Shown here one piece after another: positions 17,289 to 26,098 of a stretch of DNA of 64,000 nt. The first letter of the stretch is position 1; each line of letters starts with the position of its first letter. The notes beneath the pieces were generated by a model, which saw only the letters and a list, made by a program, of their open reading frames with translations, searched no databases and was not told where the DNA came from. The position numbers were made by a program, and so were the translations under genes. Source of the stretch: Cupriavidus taiwanensis (GTDB lineage Bacteria; Pseudomonadota; Gammaproteobacteria; Burkholderiales; Burkholderiaceae); the NCBI RefSeq assembly GCF_900249755.1, contig NZ_LT976854.1, forward strand, positions 1,321,322 to 1,385,321, written 5' to 3'.

Positions 17289-18107
17289 CTACGGGGTGTG
17301 ACGGGCCGGCCGGCGCAAGCGGCGCCACAGCAGCAGCGGCAGGCGCACCACCAGGCCGGCCAGCAGCCGCAGGTGCATGCCGGTCAGCAGCAGGTTGTCG
17401 CGCAGGTAGCGGAAGTGAGAGACCCCGCCCTGCTGCCGATCGAAGTAGCGTACCGGGGCGTCGACGTTGACGGGGCGCACGCCGCGCCAGCACAGCCGCA
17501 CCGCCACCTCCGGATCGAAATCGAAGCGCCGCATCCAGCGGCTATGCTGCATCACGGCCCGCAATGGGGCGATCGGGTAGACGCGGAAGCCGAACAGCGA
17601 ATCGCCGATCCCGGCCCACAGCGTCTCCACGTCGACCCAGAAATTCGACATGCGGCGCCAGTACACCCGCTCGCGCGGGGCACTGGCGTCGAAGCGCGGG
17701 CGGCCCAGCACCATCGCGCCGGGGTCGCGCTGCGATACCGACATGAATTCCGGGATCAGGTGCGCCGGATGCTGGCCGTCGGAGTCCATCACCAGCACAT
17801 GGGTGTAGCCGGCCGCCGCGGCCCGCTCGATGCCGTGCAGCACCGCGGCGCCCTTGCCCTGGTTGGCAGGCAGCACCAGCACCTGCAGCCCGGGGTCGGT
17901 GGCGGCCTGCGCCTGCAGCCACTGCGCGCTGCCGTCGGTGCTGCCGTCGACCACCACCCACACCGGGGTCCAGGCCGCGCGCGCGCCGCGCAGCACCTCA
18001 TGCAGCCGTACGCCGGGGTTATAGCTGGGGATCAGCACCAGGTGGGTCGCCGAAGGCTCGGCGCCGCCTGCCACCAGCGCCGGCGCGGGCGTGGCTTGCT
18101 GCGGCAT
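17289..18107 (-). CDS. Family 2 glycosyltransferase (APE-cluster type)
   Basis: 272 residues, dolichol-phosphate-mannose-synthase-like GT-A fold. The nucleotide-binding motifs are seen: IPSYNPG at the N-terminus, VVDGSTDGS, MDSDGQHPA (DxD-type), and GIGDSLFGFRVYP, with basic hydrophobic C-terminal end LLLWRRLRRPAR that could touch the membrane. In known aryl polyene clusters this activity is fused to an acyltransferase (ApeJ); here the acyltransferase is a separate gene on the other strand at 21156. It lies 39 bp behind the acyl carrier gene and is cotranscribed with it. Confidence 0.8.
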   Translation of the reverse strand: MPQQATPAPALVAGGAEPSATHLVLIPSYNPGVRLHEVLRGARAAWTPVWVVVDGSTDGSAQWLQAQAATDPGLQVLVLPANQGKGAAVLHGIERAAAAGYTHVLVMDSDGQHPAHLIPEFMSVSQRDPGAMVLGRPRFDASAPRERVYWRRMSNFWVDVETLWAGIGDSLFGFRVYPIAPLRAVMQHSRWMRRFDFDPEVAVRLCWRGVRPVNVDAPVRYFDRQQGGVSHFRYLRDNLLLTGMHLRLLAGLVVRLPLLLWRRLRRPARHTP

Positions 18108-18146
18108 GTCGTGATCCTGTCCGGGCTGAAGGGAATGGTGGCTGGG

Positions 18147-18407
18147 CTAGCGCGTGCGGTGTTGCGCCAGGTAGGCGGCCAGGCTGCCCAGTGAGGTGAA
18201 GATGGTCTTGTTGTCGGGATTGTCCGAGCGCAGCTCGACGCCGTACTTGCGCGATACCAGCAGGGCGATCTCGAGAATGTCGATGGAATCCAGCCCGAAG
18301 CCCTCGCCATAGAGCGGCGTGGCGGCGTTGATGTCCTCCAGCCGCAGTTCGGCGATGTCGAGTTCGTCGAGGATCAGGCGGGCAAGTTCGGTTTCGAGTT
18401 CGGTCAT
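18147..18407 (-). CDS. Acyl carrier protein (APE-cluster type)
   Basis: 86 residues with the phosphopantetheine-attachment motif GFGLDSIDILE (Ser in the LDSID stretch) and surrounding helices typical of acyl carrier proteins. The start at 18407 is the family-consistent Met; there is no good ribosome binding site, and 32 upstream in-frame codons are non-homologous. It is the only ACP in this cluster, whereas typical aryl polyene clusters have two. Downstream on the same transcript is the glycosyltransferase; upstream the strand changes to the biosynthetic operon. Confidence 0.85.
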   Translation of the reverse strand: MTELETELARLILDELDIAELRLEDINAATPLYGEGFGLDSIDILEIALLVSRKYGVELRSDNPDNKTIFTSLGSLAAYLAQHRTR

Positions 18408-18672
18408 GTTGCTAGATGGCTGGAACGCCGCTGCGCCGCCCGTGCCGGGGCGGGTCAATCCCGGTGTGGGCGTCGGGCACCCGAATGCTATCAAACGGGG
18501 CATTCCCGGACCAGTCGAGAGAAGTTTAGTAACAACATCAACAACCTATTGGGGAATCATGATCGCGTCCGGAGGGTCTTTTGGGGTATAAAGCGTTCGC
18601 CTCGCTTGCCGCCTGCGCCATTCCGGCGCGCCGCAGGCCAAGCGCCTTACGCAACACACCAAGCTCCACAAG

Positions 18673-19407
18673 ATGCCTTCGAGCCAGCCCGTTGACCGCT
18701 TCCCTCCTGCCGCCGCCGGTGTCCTGCCCGCGCCGGACGCCGCCGCCCCGTCGTGGCGGCGCCATGCCTGGATCGGCGCGGTGGCGGGCTTCGTGGCCTA
18801 CGAATCGGCGCTGCATCGCGCGGCCCACCAGCCGGGCGCCGAAGTGGCCGCGCTGTGGCTCGGCGCGGCGCCGTTCCTGCTGATCGGCTTTCTTGGCTGC
18901 CGCCGGCTGGCCGGGCGTATCCCCGCCCTGCTGGCGCTGCTGGCCGCGTGCGCCGCCCTGTGGCTGTGGCGCGCGCCGCTGGCCGGCCATTTCGGCTGGA
19001 CCTACTACCTGCAGCACGCGGGCGCCAATGCCGCGCTGGGCGCGATGTTCGCGCTCAGCCTGCGCCGCGGCCACACCCCGCTGTGCACGCAGATCGCCAC
19101 GGCCATCCATGGCACGCTGTCTGCCGCGCATGCGCGCTACACGGTGCGCGTGACCCAGGCCTGGACGCTGTTCTTCGCGGCCATGGTCGGCGTCTCGACG
19201 TTGCTGTTCGTGCTGGCGCCGGTGGCGGCCTGGTCCAGCTTCGCCAACCTGGCCACGCCGCTGCTGATCGCGCTGATGTTCGCGGGCGAGGCGGTGTACC
19301 GCCGCATCGCGTTTCCGGACATGCGCCACGGCGGCCTGCTCGACGCGGTGCATGGCTATCGCGCGCTCATGGCGGCCCGTGCAGCTCACGCCGGGTTGCC
19401 GCGCTAA
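18673..19407 (+). CDS. COG4648-type inner-membrane protein (APE cluster)
   Basis: 244 residues with about six hydrophobic segments, for example GAVAGFVAYESALH, APFLLIGFLGCRRL, LLALLAACAALWLW and LFFAAMVGVSTLLFVLAP. It belongs to the COG4648 predicted membrane protein family that is a fixed member of aryl polyene clusters (ApeG position). Its biochemical role is unknown. First gene of the plus-strand operon; its stop is 51 bp before the ligase start. A TATAAA hexamer (18586-18591) is a candidate -10 element 80 bp upstream. Confidence 0.82.
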   Translation: MPSSQPVDRFPPAAAGVLPAPDAAAPSWRRHAWIGAVAGFVAYESALHRAAHQPGAEVAALWLGAAPFLLIGFLGCRRLAGRIPALLALLAACAALWLWRAPLAGHFGWTYYLQHAGANAALGAMFALSLRRGHTPLCTQIATAIHGTLSAAHARYTVRVTQAWTLFFAAMVGVSTLLFVLAPVAAWSSFANLATPLLIALMFAGEAVYRRIAFPDMRHGGLLDAVHGYRALMAARAAHAGLPR

Positions 19408-19458
19408 GGCGCCGCCATCCGGCCCCGGCATCGCGCAAGACCAGCACAGGCTCCGTCC

Positions 19459-21162
19459 ATGACCACGCTCCCCCTCGTTGCCCACGCCGCGCCCGACGAC
19501 ATCGTTGCGTGGGTGCACGGACGGCCGGTCACCGTGAGGCAGTTCCTGGCCGACGCCGCCCGCCTGGCAGCCGCGCTGCCCGCCGGCGGCCATGTGTTCA
19601 ACGCCTGCAGCGACCGCTACCGCTTTACCGTCGGCCTGTGCGCGGCGCTGCTGGCGGGCAAGGCCACGCTGCTGCCGCCGTCGCACACGCCCGAGACGGT
19701 GCGCCAGCTGCTGGCGTTCGCGCCCGATGCGTTCTGCCTGCACGACCAGCCCGATGCCGTGTCCGGGATGCCGGCGCTGCACTACCACGACGGCCTGGCG
19801 GCCACTGGCGCAGACGGCCCCATCAAGATCCCGCAGATCCCGGCGGCGCAGGTCATGGCCTACGTGTTCACCTCCGGATCGACCGGCACGCCGGTGCCGC
19901 ATCGCAAGACCTGGGGCGCCATGGCGCGCTGCGCGCGCGCCGCGGCGCAACGGCTCGGCCTGCTCGACGGGCGCGCCTGGACGCTGGCCGGCACGGTGCC
20001 GCCGCAGCATATGTTCGGCCTGGAAGCCACCGTGATGCTGGTGCTGCAGGGCGGCGCGGCGCTGGTGGCCGCGCCGGCGTTCTACCCGGCCGATGTCAGC
20101 GCGGCGCTGGCCGCGGTGCCGGCGCCGCGCGCGCTGGTCAGCTCGCCGGTGCACCTGCGCACGCTGGTGCAATCCGGGCTGGCCATGCCCGCGGCGGACC
20201 TGGTGCTGTGCGCCACCGCTCCGCTCGGCCGCCAGCTGGCCGCCGAGACCGAGGCGCTGTTCGCCGCGCCGCTGTGCGAAATCTACGGCAGCACCGAGAC
20301 CGGCCAGCTGGCCACCCGCCGCACCGCACAGGAAGAGACGTGGACACTGGTGCCAGGGGTGCGCCTGCAAGCGCGCGCCAGCGCCACCGATGGCGATACC
20401 GAAACCTGGGCCGAGGGCGGCCATATCGAGCAGCCGGTGCCGCTGGGCGACGCGATCGTCCCGCTCGACGCGCAGCGCTTCCTGCTCCATGGGCGCAAGG
20501 CCGACCTGCTCAATATCGCCGGCAAGCGGACTTCGCTGGCTTACCTGAATCACCAGCTCACCGCCATCGACGGCGTGCGCGACGGCGCCTTCTTCATGCC
20601 CGACGACGCGCATGAAGGCGACACGCAGGGACACGTGGTGCGGCTGGTGGCCGTGGTGGTAGCCCCGGGCCAGACGCCGGCCCGGCTGCAGCAGGCGCTG
20701 CGCGAACGGATCGATCCGGCCTTCATGCCGCGGCCCCTGTACTTTGCCGAGCGCCTGCCGCGCAACGCCGCCGGCAAGCTGCCGCGCGAAGCGCTGGCCG
20801 CGCTGGTGGCAACCCTGTCCGGCGCGCAGGACCGCCCTCCCGCGCCGCCGCCGGGCTTTGTCATCGATGCCGGCCACCCGGCCATGGCCGGCCACTTCCC
20901 GGGCCATCCGATCGTGCCGGGCGTGGTGCTGCTGGACCATGCCGTGCTGGCGCTCGGGACTGCGCTGGGCCGCCCGCTTGCCGTCGCGCAGGCCAGCATG
21001 CTGAAGTTCCTGAGCCCGGTGCGCCCGGGCGAGCGCGTGGAGGTGCTGCACCAGGCCGAGCCGGCAGCCGATGGCGACCACACCATCCGCTTCACGCTGC
21101 GCAGCGCCGGGCGCGATGTCGCCAGCGGCACGCTGCAGGTACGCGGAGCCGCGCCATGCTGA
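19459..21162 (+). CDS. Fused AMP-dependent acyl-ACP ligase and hot-dog dehydratase (ApeH-ApeI-like)
   Basis: 567 residues in two domains. Residues about 1-445 are a small adenylate-forming ligase with ATP-loop YVFTSGSTGTPVPH, the EIYGSTETG motif and GRKADLLNIAGKR near its C-terminus; it would load an aryl acid onto the ACP. Residues about 460-565 are a FabZ/ApeI-like dehydratase fold (HPAMAGHFPGHPIVPGVVL, with the catalytic His in GHFPGHP). In the described Ape clusters these are two separate proteins (ApeH and ApeI), so this is a natural fusion. The stop overlaps the next start by 7 bp. No gene for the expected ketoreductase partner follows. Confidence 0.85.
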   Translation: MTTLPLVAHAAPDDIVAWVHGRPVTVRQFLADAARLAAALPAGGHVFNACSDRYRFTVGLCAALLAGKATLLPPSHTPETVRQLLAFAPDAFCLHDQPDAVSGMPALHYHDGLAATGADGPIKIPQIPAAQVMAYVFTSGSTGTPVPHRKTWGAMARCARAAAQRLGLLDGRAWTLAGTVPPQHMFGLEATVMLVLQGGAALVAAPAFYPADVSAALAAVPAPRALVSSPVHLRTLVQSGLAMPAADLVLCATAPLGRQLAAETEALFAAPLCEIYGSTETGQLATRRTAQEETWTLVPGVRLQARASATDGDTETWAEGGHIEQPVPLGDAIVPLDAQRFLLHGRKADLLNIAGKRTSLAYLNHQLTAIDGVRDGAFFMPDDAHEGDTQGHVVRLVAVVVAPGQTPARLQQALRERIDPAFMPRPLYFAERLPRNAAGKLPREALAALVATLSGAQDRPPAPPPGFVIDAGHPAMAGHFPGHPIVPGVVLLDHAVLALGTALGRPLAVAQASMLKFLSPVRPGERVEVLHQAEPAADGDHTIRFTLRSAGRDVASGTLQVRGAAPC

Positions 21163-22130
21163 GCTGGCTGTGGCGGCGCCAGGCGCCGCTGGACGCGGAA
21201 TGGTCCAGCCGCGAAGAGCGCGGCAGCATCACGCTGCTGCGCGTCATGACGTGGATCTCGCTGGCGCTGGGCCGGCCCGCCGGGCGCGTGGTGCTGCGAG
21301 GCATTGCCGCCTACTTCATGCTGTTCGCGCCGGCGGCCCGCCATGCCTCGCGTGCATACCTGGACCGCGTGCTCGGACGCCCGGCCAGCTGGAGCGACGG
21401 CTACCGCCACGTGTTCACCTTCGCCTCGACCATCCACGACCGCATCTACCTGCTCAACGGCCGCTTCGACCTGTTCGACATCCGCCTGCATGGCGAGCAC
21501 CTGCTCGAAGCCGCGATGGCGCGCGGGCGCGGCGCCATCCTGCTGGGCGCGCACCTGGGCAGCTTCGAGGTGGTGCGCGCGCTGGGACGGCGCCACCCGG
21601 ACATGGAGGTCGCGATCACCATGTACGAAGAGAACGCGCACAAGCTCAACGACGTGCTGCAGTCGATCAACCCGGCGATGCGCCAGGACGTGATCGCGCT
21701 GGGCCGCTTCGACACCATGCTGCGCGTGCGCGACTACCTGGACCGGGGCTATATGATCGGCATGCTGGCCGACCGCACGCTGTCGCAGCGCGCCACCGAC
21801 CCGGTGCAGCAATGCAGCTTCCTGGGCGCGCCGACCGGCTTCCCCACCGGCCCGCTGCGCATGGCGGCGATGCTGCGGCGGCCGGTGTTCTTCATCACCG
21901 GCCTGTACCGCGGCGGCAACCGCTACGACGTCCACTTCGTGCCGCTGGCGGACTTCACCGAGACCGCGCGCGGCCAGCGCGAAAGCGCGGTGCAGGCGGC
22001 GCTGGCTGACTACGTGCAGCTGCTGGAGCGGTTCTGCCGCAGCGCCCCGTACAACTGGTTCAACTTCTATGACTTCTGGCACGCCGGCCCGCCGCTGTCC
22101 GAGCAGCCGCCGCCGGGGAACGAGCCCTGA
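21156..22130 (+). CDS. Lysophospholipid-type acyltransferase (LpxL/HtrB-like, APE cluster)
   Basis: 324 residues of the LPLAT superfamily. The GAHLGSFEVV segment matches the NHxGxxE/HxxxxD-type acyl-acceptor motif (H after GA, with E in SFEVV), and an N-terminal hydrophobic segment (about residues 35-65) anchors it in the membrane. It would transfer the finished acyl chain to a lipid or glycerol acceptor. The start overlaps the ligase stop. In E. coli-type clusters the same activity is carried by ApeD or by the C-terminal part of ApeJ; the separate GT2 at 17289 is the likely partner. Confidence 0.82.
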   Translation: MLSWLWRRQAPLDAEWSSREERGSITLLRVMTWISLALGRPAGRVVLRGIAAYFMLFAPAARHASRAYLDRVLGRPASWSDGYRHVFTFASTIHDRIYLLNGRFDLFDIRLHGEHLLEAAMARGRGAILLGAHLGSFEVVRALGRRHPDMEVAITMYEENAHKLNDVLQSINPAMRQDVIALGRFDTMLRVRDYLDRGYMIGMLADRTLSQRATDPVQQCSFLGAPTGFPTGPLRMAAMLRRPVFFITGLYRGGNRYDVHFVPLADFTETARGQRESAVQAALADYVQLLERFCRSAPYNWFNFYDFWHAGPPLSEQPPPGNEP

Positions 22131-22147
22131 CCCGTGAGCCGCCACTG

Positions 22148-22777
22148 ATGTTTTTCTCCGCGCGTCCCTTCCGCTACCCGTTGTCCGCGCTGCTGGCGAG
22201 CGCGCTGCTTGCGCTGGCACCGCTTGCCGGCGCGGCTACATCGGCCGCCCCTGCACCCACCACCGCCGCGTTCGGCGTCGACCAGCTGATGTCGACGCTG
22301 GCGCAGCGCAAGTCCGGGCGCGTGCTGTTCACCGAGACCAAGTACCTGGCGCTGCTCGACAAGCCGGTGCAGTCCTCGGGCGAACTGCGCTTCACCGCGC
22401 CCGACCACCTGGAAAAGCGCACGCTCTCGCCCAAGCCGGAAAACCTGGTGCTGGACGGCGACATGCTGACCATCGAGCGCGACGGCAAGCGCTACACCAT
22501 GCCGCTGCAGAATTACCCCGAGATCGCCGCCTTTATCGAGAGCATCCGCGCCACGCTGGCCGGCAACCGCGATGCGCTGGAGCGCTACTACAAGCTCGCC
22601 GTCGAGGGCCGTGCCGGCCGCTGGACGCTGACGCTAACCCCGGCGGATTCGCGCATGGCCGCGGCGGTCAGCCAGGTGCGCATCGCGGGCCGTCAGGATG
22701 CGCTGGACCAGATCGAGATCCGGCAGGCCGACGGTGACCGCTCGGTGATGAAGATCCGGCCGGCGCCGAGCCGATGA
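22148..22777 (+). CDS. LolA-like outer-membrane carrier protein (ApeL-like)
   Basis: 209 residues with a signal peptide (MFFSARPFRYPLSALLASAL, AGA-AT cleavage region) and then a LolA-fold mature part: VDQLMSTLAQ, RVLFTETKYLALL, SGELRFTAPDHLEKRT, and LTLTPADSRMA. It probably accepts the lipid from the neighbouring RND-type transporter and carries it across the periplasm. Its stop overlaps the transporter start (ATGA), and it starts 17 bp after the acyltransferase. LolA and MMPL genes side by side are the standard export pair of aryl polyene clusters. Confidence 0.85.
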   Translation: MFFSARPFRYPLSALLASALLALAPLAGAATSAAPAPTTAAFGVDQLMSTLAQRKSGRVLFTETKYLALLDKPVQSSGELRFTAPDHLEKRTLSPKPENLVLDGDMLTIERDGKRYTMPLQNYPEIAAFIESIRATLAGNRDALERYYKLAVEGRAGRWTLTLTPADSRMAAAVSQVRIAGRQDALDQIEIRQADGDRSVMKIRPAPSR

Positions 22778-25188
22778 GCGCGGCACCGCGCCGCCTGGCG
22801 CTGGCGTTGTGGGTGCTGGCCTTGCTGGCCTGCGCCGCCGTGGTCAGCCGCACCACCTTCACCGCCGACCTGTCCGCCTTCCTGCCGCGGCTGCCCAGCG
22901 CCGAGCAGCAGTTGCTGGTGGACCAGCTGCGCGACGGGCTGGTATCGCGCCTGATCCTGGTCGGCATCGAAGGCGGCGACGCCGATGGCCGCGCCCGCGT
23001 CTCGCGCGCGATGGCGGCGCAGCTGCGCGGCGATCCGCGCTTCGCGTCGGTGCAGAACGGCGAGCCGGTCAACCAGGCGGCGGACCGCGAATACGTCTTC
23101 GCGCATCGTTACCTGCTCAGTCCCGCGGTCACGCCGGAGCGTTTCAGCGAACACGGGCTGGCCCAGGCGGTGAATGACTCGTTCGCGCTGCTGGCCTCCT
23201 CGGCGGGCCTCTTTACCAAGTCATTGCTGCCGCGCGACCCCACCGGCGAGGTCGCGGCGATGCTGGCGCAGCTCGATGCCGGCCAGCGCGTGCCGATGCA
23301 CGCCGGCGCATGGGCCTCGCGCGACGGCAAGCGCGCGCTGCTGCTGGCGCAGACCGCCGGCGCGGGCTCGGATACCGATGCGCAGGCAGCGGCGATGGCG
23401 GCCGTGCAGCAAGCCTTTGCCAGCGCCAACGCCGGCGGCCCTTACCAGCTGGTGATGACGGGCCCCGGCGTGTTCTCGGTCAAGGCGCGCGACACCATCC
23501 GGCACGATGTCGAGCGGCTCTCGACCATCGGGCTCGCCATCATCGTCACGCTGCTGCTGGCGGTGTACCGCTCGGTGCCGCTGCTGGTGCTGGGGCTGGT
23601 GCCCGTGCTGAGCGGCGCGCTGGCGGGCATCGCCGCGGTCAGCCTGGGCTTCGGCGGTGCCGTGCATGGCCTGACGCTGGGCTTCGGCACCACGCTGATC
23701 GGCGAGGCGGTCGACTATTCGATCTACCTGTTCGTGCAGTCCGCGCAGTACACGCGCCAGGGCCGGCGCGACGAGCGCGCGTGGCTTGGCGGCTTCTGGC
23801 CGACGGTGCGGCTGGGGGTGCTGACTTCGGTGTGCGGCTTTGCGTCGCTGCTGCTGTCGGGCTTTCCGGGGCTGGCGCAGCTCGGCCTGTATTCGATTGC
23901 CGGACTGGTCACCGCCGCGCTGGTGACGCGCTTCGTGCTGCCGCAACTGGTGCCGGCCACGCTGCAGCTGCGCGACGTCGCCCCGCTGGGCCGCAAGCTG
24001 CAATGGCTGACGGCGCGCGCGCACCGGCTGCGCTGGCTGGTGCTGCTGCTGGTCGTGGGTGCCTGCGTGGTGCTGGCCCTGCACCGCGGCACGCTGTGGG
24101 GCCGGGAACTGCAGGCGCTGAGCCCGGTATCGGCGAGCGACCAGGCCCTGGACACCTCGTTGCGCGAAAACCTGGGCGCGCCGGACGTGCGCTACCTGGT
24201 GGTGGTGTCGGGGCCGGACCAGGAATCCGTGCTGCAGGGCGCGGAGCGCGTGGCGCATGAGCTGGAGCCGCTGGTGGCGCAGAACTTTATCGGCGGCTAC
24301 GAGAGCCCGGCGCGCTACCTGCCCAGCGCCGCCACGCAACGCGAGCGCCAGGCCAGCCTGCCGCCGCCCGATGTGCTGGCGCAGCGCCTGCAGTCCGCCA
24401 TCGCCGCGCAGCCGGTGCGCGCCTCGGTGTTCGCGCCCTTCCTGGCACAGGCCGAAGCGGCCCGCACCGGGCCGCTGCTGCAGCGCGAGAGCCTGCGCGG
24501 CACGTCGATGGCGCTGGCGGTCGACGCGCTGCTGGTGCAGCGCAACGGCCGCTGGAGCGCGACGCTGCCGCTGCGCGCGCCCGTGCATGCGCCAGACCAG
24601 GCCAGCGCCGCCGACGGCGTCGACAGCGCCGCGGTGCGTGCCGCGATCCAGCGCGCCGGCGTGCCCGATACCCTGTTCGTCGATCTGAAGGGCGAATCGG
24701 ACCGGCTCTACGCCGGCTACCTGCGCGAGGCCTTGCTGCTGTCGCTGGCCGGACTGCTGGCGATCATCGCCCTGCTGGCGGTGGCGCTGCGCTCGCCGAG
24801 GCGGGTGCTGGCCACGGTGCTGCCGCTGGCCGCCGCGGCGGTGGTGGTGCTGGGCGGGCTGGCGGCGCTGGGCCAGCCGCTGACGCTGCTGCACCTGGTG
24901 GGCCTGTTGCTGCTGGCCGCGGTCGGCTCCAACTACGCGCTATTCTTTAATGGCCCGGCAGCGGATGGCCAGGCGGCTGGCGCTTCGCCGCACACGCTGG
25001 TGTCGCTGCTGCTGGCCAACCTGACCACGGTCGCCGCGTTCGGCCTGCTGGCGCTGTCGAGCCTGCCGCTGCTGCAGGCCTTCGGGCTGACGGTAGGCCC
25101 CGGCGCCGTGCTGGCGCTGTGGTTTTCGGCCATCCTCGCGCCCGGGGCCTCGTCCCCGGCACCAGGGACGGCCGGGAGTGCAACATGA
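22774..25188 (+). CDS. MMPL/RND-family lipid exporter (ApeM-like)
   Basis: 804 residues. Two repeats, each with a first membrane helix, a large periplasmic loop (about residues 35-240 and 425-630) and five further helices ending in charged stretches; inside membrane segments LGFGTTLIGEAVDYSIYLF is the family's motif with the proton-coupling Asp. The inner-membrane transporter is predicted to move the finished lipid to LolA. Start overlaps lolA-like stop; the stop overlaps the deacetylase start by 4 bp. C-terminus has AVGSNYALFF, the second-half equivalent of the first motif. Confidence 0.85.
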   Translation: MSAAPRRLALALWVLALLACAAVVSRTTFTADLSAFLPRLPSAEQQLLVDQLRDGLVSRLILVGIEGGDADGRARVSRAMAAQLRGDPRFASVQNGEPVNQAADREYVFAHRYLLSPAVTPERFSEHGLAQAVNDSFALLASSAGLFTKSLLPRDPTGEVAAMLAQLDAGQRVPMHAGAWASRDGKRALLLAQTAGAGSDTDAQAAAMAAVQQAFASANAGGPYQLVMTGPGVFSVKARDTIRHDVERLSTIGLAIIVTLLLAVYRSVPLLVLGLVPVLSGALAGIAAVSLGFGGAVHGLTLGFGTTLIGEAVDYSIYLFVQSAQYTRQGRRDERAWLGGFWPTVRLGVLTSVCGFASLLLSGFPGLAQLGLYSIAGLVTAALVTRFVLPQLVPATLQLRDVAPLGRKLQWLTARAHRLRWLVLLLVVGACVVLALHRGTLWGRELQALSPVSASDQALDTSLRENLGAPDVRYLVVVSGPDQESVLQGAERVAHELEPLVAQNFIGGYESPARYLPSAATQRERQASLPPPDVLAQRLQSAIAAQPVRASVFAPFLAQAEAARTGPLLQRESLRGTSMALAVDALLVQRNGRWSATLPLRAPVHAPDQASAADGVDSAAVRAAIQRAGVPDTLFVDLKGESDRLYAGYLREALLLSLAGLLAIIALLAVALRSPRRVLATVLPLAAAAVVVLGGLAALGQPLTLLHLVGLLLLAAVGSNYALFFNGPAADGQAAGASPHTLVSLLLANLTTVAAFGLLALSSLPLLQAFGLTVGPGAVLALWFSAILAPGASSPAPGTAGSAT

Positions 25189-26033
25189 AGCCGCTATCCG
25201 CACCGGGCGCGCCGCTGCCCGCGCACTACCCCAGCCGGCCGTGGCGCCCGAGCCCGCTGCTTTATGGCGCTGCCGCCGTGCATGTGGGCGCGGTCGGGGC
25301 GATGCTCGCTTACCCGCAGGGCCTGGGCTGGGCCGTGGCCGGCATCGGCGCGACCCATGCGGCGATGTGCGCGGCCGGCCTGTGGCCGCGCAGCACCTGG
25401 CTCGGGCCCAACCTGCTGCGCCTGCCGCCGTCGGCCGAAGGCTGCGTGGCGCTGACCTTCGACGATGGCCCCAACCCGGCGGTGACGCCGCGGGTGCTCG
25501 ACCTGCTCGACCAGCACGGCGCCAGCGCGACGTTTTTCTGCATCGGCGAGCGCGCCGCGGCGCATCCCGCACTGGTGCGCGAGATCGTGCGCCGCGGCCA
25601 TGCCGTGGAAAACCACAGCATGTCCCACCGGCTGCATTTCTCGCTGTTCGGGCCCGCGCGCATCCAGCGCGAAATCGCCGCCGCGCAGCAGGTGCTGGCG
25701 CAGATCACCGGCCAGGCGCCGCGCTTCTTCCGTGCCCCGGCGGGACTGCGCAACCCCTTCCTGGAGCCGGTGCTGTGCCGGCTCGGGCTGCAGCTGGCGG
25801 CCTGGACCCGGCGCGGCTTCGATACCCGCAGCGGCAACAACGCCGCGCGCGTGGCGCAGCGCCTGGCCGGCCGGCTGGCCGGGCGCGACATCCTGCTGCT
25901 GCACGACGGCAACCCCGGCCTGGATCCGGCCGGCCGGCCCCACTGCACCACCGTGCTGCCGGGCGTGCTGGACGCCATCGACCTGGCCGGCCTGCGCTGC
26001 GTGACGCTGCGCGCCGTGGTGCCGCCGGGCTGA
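25185..26033 (+). CDS. NodB-domain polysaccharide deacetylase with N-terminal membrane segments
   Basis: 282 residues. Residues 1-75 hold two hydrophobic segments (about 25-45 and 50-68); the NodB domain follows with TFDDGPN (metal Asp), HSMSH (two His ligands), RAPAG and LLLHDGN. It is a canonical carbohydrate esterase 4 catalytic set, so it is probably active on an N- or O-acetylated sugar facing the periplasm. The start overlaps the transporter stop. I do not recall a deacetylase as a fixed member of the classical aryl polyene clusters; here it could trim the sugar added by the GT2 enzyme. Confidence 0.82.
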   Translation: MKPLSAPGAPLPAHYPSRPWRPSPLLYGAAAVHVGAVGAMLAYPQGLGWAVAGIGATHAAMCAAGLWPRSTWLGPNLLRLPPSAEGCVALTFDDGPNPAVTPRVLDLLDQHGASATFFCIGERAAAHPALVREIVRRGHAVENHSMSHRLHFSLFGPARIQREIAAAQQVLAQITGQAPRFFRAPAGLRNPFLEPVLCRLGLQLAAWTRRGFDTRSGNNAARVAQRLAGRLAGRDILLLHDGNPGLDPAGRPHCTTVLPGVLDAIDLAGLRCVTLRAVVPPG

Positions 26034-26048
26034 GGCGCCGCGGCTTGT

Positions 26049-26054
26049 TACAAT
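26049..26054 (+). promoter_or_regulatory. Candidate -10 hexamer TACAAT before the ketosynthase gene
   Basis: TACAAT lies in the 65-bp gap between the deacetylase stop and the ketosynthase start, in an otherwise GC-rich stretch, which suggests an internal promoter for the ketosynthase genes. No clear -35 is visible 17 bp upstream, so confidence is low. Confidence 0.3.
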
Positions 26055-26098
26055 TGGCGCTGCCTTCCGAGAATCCTCCCATTCCCCTCACCGAAGCT

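Noticed and set aside
18538-21081. 847-residue minus-strand frame antisense to the APE ligase
   Set aside because: Arg/Gln/His-rich shadow with no domain; the plus-strand product has clear ligase and dehydratase motifs.
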